Assembly: GCA_902779315.1 (NCBI GenBank)
Contig: CACZBC010000028.1
Coordinates: forward strand, 1 to 64,000
DNA: 64,000 bases
Source of the DNA: an uncultured Bacteroidales bacterium
Lineage (GTDB): Bacteria > Bacteroidota > Bacteroidia > Bacteroidales > Bacteroidaceae
Reading direction: 5' to 3'
Shown here: positions 57,463 to 64,000 of the stretch, piece after piece
Layout: each line of letters starts with the position of its first letter
Position numbering within the stretch: the stretch's first letter is position 1
The notes under the pieces: generated by a model
The model's input: only the letters and a program-made list of their open reading frames with translations
What the model was told of the DNA's origin: nothing
Databases searched by the model: none
Program-made: the position numbers and the translations under genes

Positions 57463-58917
57463 ATGGAAGAGAAATCATTGAAGCAAAAGACTGCTGGAGG
57501 AATGCTTTGGGGCGGGTTGTCGAACGGCTTGATGCAGCTGATAAGTGCCGTCTTCGGACTGGTTCTGCTCCGCTACCTCACGCCTAACGACTACGGAAAG
57601 GTGGCTATGCTGAACATCTTCGCAGCCCTCGCAAACGCCCTTCAAGAGAGTGGTTTCATGGCGGCACTCTGCAACCGACGCGAGCCGACTCACGAAGAAT
57701 ACAATGCCGTCTTTTGGTTCAACCTGCTGGTTAGTGCCTCGCTCTACATTATACTGTGGTTCTGCGCCCCACTTATCGCGGATTTCTACAAACAGGAGGA
57801 GCTGGTTCCGCTTGCCAGAGTGCTTTTTCTGGGCTTCCTCTTCTCTGGTCTTGGCACAGTTCAACGTGCCTATCTCTTCGGACACCTGATGGTCAGACAG
57901 ACCAGCATCTGCTCGCTGACAGCTATGCTTCTCTCTGGAATCATCGGTATCGTGATGGCCATCAAGGGTTTCGCCTATTGGGCCATCGTGACGCAGGCAA
58001 TCTGTTTTGTCTTCATCACACAGATTATGGCCTGGTTCTTCTCTCCTTGGAGGCCAACACTCCAGTTCAATCTTGCTCCTGCATGGAAGATGTTCGGCTT
58101 CAGCAGCAAGTTGATGCTCACGAATATCGTAAACATCTGCAATCTTCACGCCTTTTCCGTCTTGCTTGGTAAGTTTTTCGGAGACCATACTGCAGGCATC
58201 TACTCGAATGCCAAGAAGTGGAACGATATGGCTTCGAGCACGATAAACGGGATGGTGACGAGCACCAGCCAACCTACTTTGGCACAAGTCACGGACGAGA
58301 TTGGCCGTTATCGTCAGGTCTTCCGCAAGATGCTGCGATTCATTTGCTTTGTCTCTTTCCCCGCTATGCTAGGGCTTGGATTGGTGGCGCAGGAGTTCAT
58401 CTTGCTTGCCGGAGGCGAGAAGTGGAGGGAGAGCGGCTTGATTCTCTCCCTGCTTTGCCTGCATGGAGCCTTCGTCCCGATTACCACACTCTACAGTAAT
58501 CTCACGATAAGTCGAGGCAGAAGTGATGTCAACATGGCTTGCACGATAGGCCAATGCCTGGCAGTTTGGGCAGGTCTCATCCTGCTTTACCCTTACGGAT
58601 TCCTTCCGATGGTAGTTTATTTCGTGGCGCTCAACATAGCTTGGCTTGCGATTTGGCAGTGGTTTGCCTGGCGTTTGACTGGCCTCACCTTCATGGAAGC
58701 CCTGAAGGACACAGTTCCTTTCCTCGTTTTCACACTCATCGTGCTTGCCCTGACTTGGTGGATTACAAGGGGAATAGAGAACTTGTGGCTGCTTTTGATA
58801 AGTCGCATCCTGATTGCCGCCATCCTTTATGGAGGCATAATGTGGGTGAGTGGGGCAAAGATAATGCGCGAAGCCATACATTATATATTTAATAAAGGAA
58901 GGGATGAAGCAGCGTAA
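57463..58917 (+). CDS. Polysaccharide flippase (Wzx/MATE-like)
   Basis: A 484-residue inner-membrane protein with 12 to 14 predicted spans that moves lipid-linked sugars across the membrane. It begins MEEKSLKQKTAGGMLWGGLS and has the typical VLLRYLTPNDYGKVAMLNIF and SNAKKWNDMASSTINGMV segments. The ATG at 57463 is four bases after the four-helix gene. The 3' end overlaps the acyltransferase gene by 14 bp. Confidence 0.88.
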   Translation: MEEKSLKQKTAGGMLWGGLSNGLMQLISAVFGLVLLRYLTPNDYGKVAMLNIFAALANALQESGFMAALCNRREPTHEEYNAVFWFNLLVSASLYIILWFCAPLIADFYKQEELVPLARVLFLGFLFSGLGTVQRAYLFGHLMVRQTSICSLTAMLLSGIIGIVMAIKGFAYWAIVTQAICFVFITQIMAWFFSPWRPTLQFNLAPAWKMFGFSSKLMLTNIVNICNLHAFSVLLGKFFGDHTAGIYSNAKKWNDMASSTINGMVTSTSQPTLAQVTDEIGRYRQVFRKMLRFICFVSFPAMLGLGLVAQEFILLAGGEKWRESGLILSLLCLHGAFVPITTLYSNLTISRGRSDVNMACTIGQCLAVWAGLILLYPYGFLPMVVYFVALNIAWLAIWQWFAWRLTGLTFMEALKDTVPFLVFTLIVLALTWWITRGIENLWLLLISRILIAAILYGGIMWVSGAKIMREAIHYIFNKGRDEAA

Positions 58918-59902
58918 CAATGCCTTTGATTTGCTTTGTGGACTTTGCATCCTCAGGATGGTGACGCTTCATGCCATCTGCCAGACGCAACTTCGACAGA
59001 CACCTTGGTGGAAGGAAACGATGCTTTGGACGTTCTTCTTCATGAGTTTCTTCTTCTTCAAGGCAGGCTATTTCAACAAAGGCATCACAGGCGAGACACT
59101 TCCTTACCTTCGAGATCGTGTCCGTCGCCTCTTCGTGCCCTATCTTTCGTGGGGCATCATAGGCTTTGTCTTGGCCTTCTTTTGGCTTTGTCTCTTCCCT
59201 GAACACCTCGATAAAGCAATCGGGAAGGTGCAGACTTTCACCTGGCTCAAAAGCGGTCTCACCTTCGGCAACGCCCCCATGTGGTTCCTCTTGTCGTTCT
59301 TCGCGACCTATGTTCTGATGCATTTCATCGAAAAGGTACCTTATCTTCATTGGATTGTGCTGCTCTTTCCTGCAATAGGATACTGGCTTTTCAAGCAGGG
59401 GAACCCGCTTTGGTTCTTCCTCGACAATGTCTTCTGCGGCACTTTCTTCTTTTATATAGGGAAGGTTTGGCGTTATGTCCTCGACAGGTTGACAAAGCCT
59501 TTCGCCCTCTTTATCAGCGTTTTGCTCTTCGTGGGCTTCGTTCTTGCCAACATTTACCTGCATGGCGAATACGAGATGAAAACGAATCTTTGGGTGGGAC
59601 CCTTCTGGAAAGTCGTGCTCATCATGCCCCTCTCTTTGATGGGAATCTCTGGAATCTTTCTCACGATGCCAACGCCAAGAGTGCCTTTCATCAATTATGT
59701 TGGCGAACACAGCATGGTCTATTTCGTGATGCACTATCCCATAGTCCTCAGCTATGCCTATGCCAGCATCCTGCTTGGGCACGCTTTCCGCAAAAGCATC
59801 CCTGACCTCATCATCATTTTGATACTTGCCTTTACCCTTTGCACCATTGCAGTTCCCTTTGTGGAACGCGTTCCTTGGTTGAGCGGAAGATGGAAAAAAT
59901 GA
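58904..59902 (+). CDS. Acyltransferase 3 family membrane protein
   Basis: A 332-residue inner-membrane protein with about ten spans. The N-terminal MKQRNNAFDLLCGLCILRMV followed by a conserved His (VTLHA) is the acyltransferase-3 start, and DRVRRLFVPYLSWG matches the family. Such proteins add acetyl or other acyl groups to surface polysaccharides. It overlaps both neighbours by a few bases. Confidence 0.82.
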   Translation: MKQRNNAFDLLCGLCILRMVTLHAICQTQLRQTPWWKETMLWTFFFMSFFFFKAGYFNKGITGETLPYLRDRVRRLFVPYLSWGIIGFVLAFFWLCLFPEHLDKAIGKVQTFTWLKSGLTFGNAPMWFLLSFFATYVLMHFIEKVPYLHWIVLLFPAIGYWLFKQGNPLWFFLDNVFCGTFFFYIGKVWRYVLDRLTKPFALFISVLLFVGFVLANIYLHGEYEMKTNLWVGPFWKVVLIMPLSLMGISGIFLTMPTPRVPFINYVGEHSMVYFVMHYPIVLSYAYASILLGHAFRKSIPDLIIILILAFTLCTIAVPFVERVPWLSGRWKK

Positions 59903-60954
59903 GAACACGACTAATGACGGCATACTTCTACCATACCCAAGACACAGAGCGAATCGTTCGAGAATGGAAGGAAGGGACTTTTCCATCGCACTTCCTCTAT
60001 GGCGCTTTGCAGTTGAGCGACTATGGAATCGATGTGGTTTGGCACCATCAAAGGCACACTTACAAACGCCTTCGGGACATGTTTGTCGCGACTTGGAAGG
60101 TCCTGACCTGTCGCAAACACTATGATGTGCTCTATGCCACACACACTTTAGGCATTGAACCCATCATCTTGCTTCGTGCTTTGAGGCTCTACAGACGACC
60201 CATTATTGCGTGGCATCACCAACCAATCGTCAAGGCGAAGAACCCTTTGCGAGAGGCTCTGGCACGCCTTTTCTATCGCGGAATTGACCATATGATCTTC
60301 TTTTCCGAGAAGTTGATGCAAGACAGCTTGCTCTCGAAGAAAGCCGACCCAAGTCGAATGAGTATGGTACATTGGGGAGCGGACCTCGATTACTACGATA
60401 ACTTGCAAAACGACGGACTTCATCCCATTCAATTCATCTCGACAGGAAAGGAACTTCGCGACTTCGAAACGCTTCTCAAAGCATTTCAGGAAACGGGACT
60501 TCCCTTGACTCTTTATGCCGAGAAAAAGCGGGAAGCATACTTCGAAGCACTCCATCCTGCAGAAAACATCGAGTTGCATTATGGTGATCGACCCATTCCT
60601 CATGAAATCGCGCTTAAGGTCGCGCAAAGCCGTTGCGTTTGTATTTGTTGCCAGAAGAGCAATTATACAGTTGGTTTGACGACCGTCGTGGAGGCGCTTG
60701 CCCTAGGTCTTCCCATCCTTTGTACGCATAACCCGCAAATGCCGATTGACATTGAGGCGGAAGGTTGCGGCTTTTGGATTGAGGCGAAGGACGTCGAAGG
60801 ATGGAAAGAGAGACTCCGTTACATTGCCGATCACACGGAAGAAGCCCAAATGATGGGCAGGAAAGGACGTGCTTTGGCAGAGCAATATTATAATGTAAGG
60901 CAATGTGGCAAGGAAGTGGCAAACATAATAATGAAATGGCAAAAACAAGTTTAA
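59899..60954 (+). CDS. Glycosyltransferase (GT4-like)
   Basis: A 351-residue cytoplasmic glycosyltransferase. The C-terminal half has QSRCVCICCQKSNYTVGLTT followed by VEALALGLPILCTHNP, the nucleotide-sugar binding pattern of GT-B enzymes, with the Glu in VVEAL. The ATG at 59899 overlaps the acyltransferase stop (ATGA). An ATG three codons earlier is also possible. The sugar is unknown. It belongs to the flippase-acyltransferase unit. Confidence 0.82.
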   Translation: MRTRLMTAYFYHTQDTERIVREWKEGTFPSHFLYGALQLSDYGIDVVWHHQRHTYKRLRDMFVATWKVLTCRKHYDVLYATHTLGIEPIILLRALRLYRRPIIAWHHQPIVKAKNPLREALARLFYRGIDHMIFFSEKLMQDSLLSKKADPSRMSMVHWGADLDYYDNLQNDGLHPIQFISTGKELRDFETLLKAFQETGLPLTLYAEKKREAYFEALHPAENIELHYGDRPIPHEIALKVAQSRCVCICCQKSNYTVGLTTVVEALALGLPILCTHNPQMPIDIEAEGCGFWIEAKDVEGWKERLRYIADHTEEAQMMGRKGRALAEQYYNVRQCGKEVANIIMKWQKQV

Positions 60955-60957
60955 ACT

Positions 60958-61641
60958 ATGAAACATAAGCTATTACTCGTTTTTCTCGCTTTCCTATGCA
61001 TGGGCTTCCTGTCTGTCGAGGCCAAGAAGAAAGAGAAGCGTCACATCGTTCGAATCGAGACAAATGTAGGCAACATTCGTGTCGCGCTTTCCGATGACAC
61101 GCCTTTGCATCGTGACAACTTCCTCAAACTTGCTCGTGAAGGCTTCTACAACGGCACACTTTTCCATCGATGCATCAAAGATTTCATGATTCAAGGAGGT
61201 GATCCGGACAGTCGGAATGCCGAACCTGGCAAGCTGCTTGGCGATGGAGGGCCAGGCTATACCATTCCTGCAGAGTTTGATCTTCCCTATCTTTACCATT
61301 GGCGAGGCGCTTTGGCAGCAGCCAGAGAACCTGATGATGTCAACCCGGAGAAGGAGAGTAGCGGCAGTCAGTTCTACATAGTTTATGGCAAGAAACAGGC
61401 TGCGGCTGATATCAAGAAGGTCCGTGCCATGTTGGAAGAGAAGGGAATCGAGCTTACATCGCAAATGGTGGATGACTATTATATGCGAGGTGGCACTCCT
61501 CATCTCGACGGACAATATACCGTATTTGGCGAAGTCATTGAGGGAATGGAAGTTGTGAAAAGTATTCAGGGGGTCAAGACAGACGAGAATGACCGTCCTT
61601 TGGAAGATGTTGTCATCAAAAAGATGGTGGTTGAAAAGTGA
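60958..61641 (+). CDS. Exported cyclophilin-type peptidyl-prolyl isomerase
   Basis: A 227-residue protein with a signal peptide (MKHKLLLVFLAFLCMGFLSVEA). The cyclophilin motifs are FLKLAREGFYNGTLFHRCI, IQGGDPDSRN (catalytic Arg just before) and SSGSQFYIVYG. It has an extra insertion with KKVRAMLEEKGIELTS. It helps fold envelope proteins. It lies three bases after the glycosyltransferase gene. Confidence 0.92.
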   Translation: MKHKLLLVFLAFLCMGFLSVEAKKKEKRHIVRIETNVGNIRVALSDDTPLHRDNFLKLAREGFYNGTLFHRCIKDFMIQGGDPDSRNAEPGKLLGDGGPGYTIPAEFDLPYLYHWRGALAAAREPDDVNPEKESSGSQFYIVYGKKQAAADIKKVRAMLEEKGIELTSQMVDDYYMRGGTPHLDGQYTVFGEVIEGMEVVKSIQGVKTDENDRPLEDVVIKKMVVEK

Positions 61642-61710
61642 TTGTGGTACAATTGGAGTAAATAGAGCACATTTCTGCCGAAATGCTTTTTCTCGTCCAA
61701 AATATTTTCG

Positions 61711-61718
61711 TAACTTTG
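61711..61718 (+). promoter_or_regulatory. Promoter -7 box for the PCMD lipoprotein gene
   Basis: TAACTTTG, 29 bp upstream of the ATG at 61748. Confidence 0.7.
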
Positions 61719-61747
61719 CACGCGATTAAAGAAAACGTAGCATAAAA

Positions 61748-62959
61748 ATGAACAAAACATCCATTTTAGCGCTTGTTGTCGTTCCAATCCTTTTGGGTTC
61801 CTGTATCAAGGCAGAACAGGAGAATACCGAGTGCGACATCGAGACAGTGTCTCTCCATCTTGATACCCCGTCGGATTTCTTCTATCACGACTACGACACG
61901 ATCCAAACTGTCATTTCGACTGACACGGATATCGTGTTTACAGTTCGCAGTTATGCCAGCGTGCAGCGCATCCCCACCACTCTTCGAGTAACTGTTGGGG
62001 CAACTGTTTATGTTGTAGCGGAAGATGAAACGATTACGCCATTCCTGAATGGTTCGCTTGTGGATTACTCGAATGATAAGGTTCAGCGCTTTTTGGTCGT
62101 CTCCGAGAACAAGGTATGGAGTCGCAGATACTGTATCTCTGTAGTTCACGATGTGGCCAGCGAAGGCAATCTTTCCATGAATTTCGAGAATTATTACCTT
62201 GACCCGTCGGGCAAATACTATATCTGGGAGGCTCCGGAAGTCTTTACTGATGGAACATGGAAGAATGGCAATCCTGGTTTCAAGATCAGCAAATCTTCGG
62301 CAAAACCTTTGGATTACCCATCGACGCCAGTAGTTGGAGGCGGCCCTGACGGCAGTGATTGCCTCAAACTTGAGACGTGTGACACAGGTCCTTTTGGCAG
62401 GATAGCAAAGATGCTTATTGCTTCCGGAAGTATGTTCAACGGCGTCTTTGACGTAAGTAATGCTTTGAAGGATGCTCTGAAAGCGACACAATTCGGCACA
62501 CCTTTTACTCATAAGCCTGTACTAATGCGTGTTTGGCTCCGTTACGAGCCAGGAGCCTCTTTCCAAGATCGCGAAGGAAACAAGGTGGAAGGTGTCATCG
62601 ACGAGCCTGATGCTTATGTTGTTATGTATCGAAACGAAGATGCAGAAGGCAACAAGGTGCAGCTCGACGGAAACGATGTCCTGTCGAGTCCTTACATAGT
62701 TGGCTTGGGACGTCTTCCTCATCATTATAATGAAGATGGAAGCGACAAACTTTCCAACGATCCGATTCACGGCGTAACAAACGAATGGCAGGAAGTGACG
62801 ATTCCAGTTGAGTATCGTGCAGAACTGGATGCTGACGAGTTGGCCGACAAAGGCTACAGTCTCATAATCAGCTTTGCCAGCAGTTGGGGAGGCGCATATT
62901 TCAAGGGAGCCATTGGCAGCAAGCTCCTCATCGACAACGCACAACTATTTTGTGAATAA
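61748..62959 (+). CDS. PCMD-domain surface lipoprotein
   Basis: A 403-residue lipoprotein (lipobox ILLGSCIKA, Cys near residue 19). The N-terminal part is Ig-like. Residues about 150-400 match the Bacteroidota putative carbohydrate metabolism domain (PCMD): SMNFENY, KLETCDTG, KPVLMRVWLRYEPG, AYVVMYRNEDAEGN, TNEWQEVTIPVEY and SSWGGAYFKGAIGSKLLIDN. It is probably on the cell surface. It is followed 12 bp later by a barrel-like gene, a pairing common in this group. Confidence 0.85.
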   Translation: MNKTSILALVVVPILLGSCIKAEQENTECDIETVSLHLDTPSDFFYHDYDTIQTVISTDTDIVFTVRSYASVQRIPTTLRVTVGATVYVVAEDETITPFLNGSLVDYSNDKVQRFLVVSENKVWSRRYCISVVHDVASEGNLSMNFENYYLDPSGKYYIWEAPEVFTDGTWKNGNPGFKISKSSAKPLDYPSTPVVGGGPDGSDCLKLETCDTGPFGRIAKMLIASGSMFNGVFDVSNALKDALKATQFGTPFTHKPVLMRVWLRYEPGASFQDREGNKVEGVIDEPDAYVVMYRNEDAEGNKVQLDGNDVLSSPYIVGLGRLPHHYNEDGSDKLSNDPIHGVTNEWQEVTIPVEYRAELDADELADKGYSLIISFASSWGGAYFKGAIGSKLLIDNAQLFCE

Positions 62960-62971
62960 AACATCAAAGAC

Positions 62972-63769
62972 ATGAAACGCATCATATATCTAACCATTTC
63001 ACTCCTTTTCATTGCATTATCCGTACAAGCACAAGAGGAGAACTCTTTCGAGAAGTGGGGACCTACAACGGGTCTCAAAGGCGGAGGCTTCATCGCTCGC
63101 GTAGGTTATGTCATCGGCGGAACAACCCCTCTGCCCCTGCCAGCTGAGGTCAGAAAGATAAATGGCTTTAGTCCGAGAGGTGGAATAAGCCTCGGAATTG
63201 ACGGATACAAGATGTTCACCAAGCGTTGGGGCGTGTCTGCAGGAGCTCATTTCTTCTGGGAAGGGTTCCATACGGAAGCCGACGTCAAGAATTATTACGT
63301 GTGGCTTGAGCAAGAAGGGGAAATCACGAAAGGTTATTTCACAGGTACTAACATCACTAACACAGAGATGTGGGGCGTGACTTTGCCTTTGCTCGCAACT
63401 TTCCGAATGAGCCCAAGGTGGAACGTGAGTGCAGGTCCGTACCTCAGTCTCTACTTCCATCAGACCTTTGGCGGTGAGGTTTATGACAATGAAGACGGTG
63501 TGGGTTATCTTCGCGAAGACTCTCCTGTCGGCTCAAAGATATTGATGACCAGAGAGAATCCTACAACTTATCCTGACGACTTCCCGGAAAAGATGCAACC
63601 TGTTGCCCTTGGTATAGAGATAGCGTTCGACTGGAAGGCGATGAAACATCTGAATGTCTTTGGCCTTCTCGACTGGGGTATGACTGACATTTGGGATCGC
63701 AACTTCGAGGCCATCACCTTTAAGATGTACCCTATCTACGCGACTCTTGGCGTAGCTTACCGTTATTAA
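62972..63769 (+). CDS. Outer-membrane beta-barrel protein
   Basis: A 265-residue protein with a signal peptide (about 21 residues, ending LSVQAQ). Alternating aromatic strands (GISLGIDGYKMFTKRWGVSAGAHF cut by loops, WNVSAGPYLSLYFHQTFGG) and a C-terminal aromatic residue (LGVAYRY) fit a PorT/OmpX-like outer-membrane barrel. It probably works with the PCMD lipoprotein encoded just upstream. Confidence 0.75.
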   Translation: MKRIIYLTISLLFIALSVQAQEENSFEKWGPTTGLKGGGFIARVGYVIGGTTPLPLPAEVRKINGFSPRGGISLGIDGYKMFTKRWGVSAGAHFFWEGFHTEADVKNYYVWLEQEGEITKGYFTGTNITNTEMWGVTLPLLATFRMSPRWNVSAGPYLSLYFHQTFGGEVYDNEDGVGYLREDSPVGSKILMTRENPTTYPDDFPEKMQPVALGIEIAFDWKAMKHLNVFGLLDWGMTDIWDRNFEAITFKMYPIYATLGVAYRY

Positions 63770-63819
63770 AAAGTTGGCTTCTCTGCCTGACTTAAAGAGG
63801 TAGGCTAGGGATGATTGAA

Positions 63820-63907
63820 AACAACACACGTGACGATTGCAAACGTCACGTTAGTCGTTGGCGATTATCACGTGTGACGTTTTCAATGTTAACGTGCCTA
63901 GTTTCTT
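63820..63907. repeat. 22-bp modular array G (4 units)
   Basis: Four units start at 63820, 63842, 63864 and 63886 with words CACACGTG, CACGTTAG, CACGTGTG and AACGTGCC. The first and third words are exact reverse complements. It lies between convergent genes. Confidence 0.85.
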
Positions 63908-63933
63908 TTGTTGACTTGTGTCGAGGGGAAATG

Positions 63934-64000
63934 TCAGTATTTCTTTACCGGATCACAAGTAAGGTCGACACCTAACTTCTTGAATATCTTGCGGTCAACT
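63934..64000 (-). CDS. Partial C-terminus of a gene that continues beyond the window
   Basis: On the minus strand an open frame enters from the window edge and ends at TGA (63934-63936). It encodes about 21 residues ending KKLGVDLTCDPVKKY. I cannot assign a family. It is convergent to the barrel gene, with array G between. Confidence 0.45.
   Translation of the reverse strand, partial: VDRKIFKKLGVDLTCDPVKKY

Overview
The window comes from a Bacteroidales bacterium, most likely a member of the Prevotellaceae. The evidence is the many TAnnTTTG -7 promoter boxes typical of Bacteroidota, an LpxC-FabZ fusion, split V-type ATPase genes, a B12 riboswitch driving a BtuB/BtuG-type locus, PCMD and DUF4465 surface proteins, Prevotella-style short C-terminal tails (YDLxGR...GIYIxNGKK), and GH2/GH10/GH29 enzymes. 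No tRNA, rRNA or CRISPR was seen. The species assignment is inference.

Layout. 1-0.6 kb: three overlapping tiny genes on the minus strand, one of them DUF4250. 0.7-2.1 kb: two secreted beta-barrel-like proteins, each followed by the same hairpin. 2.5-13 kb: a plus-strand housekeeping run, purM, prfA (frameshifted), pyrF, lpxD, lpxC-fabZ, lpxA, a pRiA4b ORF3-like gene, miaA and a class A PBP. 13.2-16.9 kb: a minus-strand sugar pair (DUF1080 plus Gfo/Idh). 17.1-23.6 kb: an rRNA m5C methyltransferase, GDP-fucose synthesis (manC, gmd, fcl) interrupted by a DUF559 nuclease cassette with inverted repeats, and a GH10 xylanase. 23.9-34.5 kb: a choice-of-anchor-J surface protein, then a cobalamin riboswitch with btuB-like, BtuG-like and double-DUF4465 genes. 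34.5-38.6 kb: a divergent lipid-headgroup-like locus (nucleotidyltransferase, aminotransferase / CDP-alcohol transferase, flippase-like protein). 38.8-49 kb: a minus-strand block with an ECF sigma/anti-sigma region, Gfo/Idh, a porin and a GH2 enzyme. 49-56 kb: lytic transglycosylase, uridine kinase, fucosidase, a sugar nucleotidyltransferase and V-ATPase subunits K, I and D. 56.8-61.6 kb: a four-helix-bundle gene, then polysaccharide genes (flippase, acyltransferase, glycosyltransferase) and a cyclophilin. 61.7-64 kb: a PCMD lipoprotein and a barrel protein.

The most unusual signal is a family of intergenic arrays with an exact 22-bp period at eight sites (2167, 13114, 18307, 23591, 36443, 49062, 56516, 63820), with a diverged ninth at 30224. 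Each unit is a 14-bp near-palindromic node (consensus ACGWTTGCAAWCGT) plus an 8-bp word. The words come from a small set (CACACTAG, AACACTAT, CACGTTAG, CACACGTG, GGCACGTT and others), and five of them also occur as their exact reverse complements. The arrays fill gaps between transcription units and several touch stop codons. I know of no description of this family.

Another recurrent feature is a set of frame-breaking internal losses in otherwise well conserved genes (prfA, two nucleotidyltransferases, the ECF sigma gene, the anti-sigma region). Whether these are real or assembly errors cannot be decided from this sequence.
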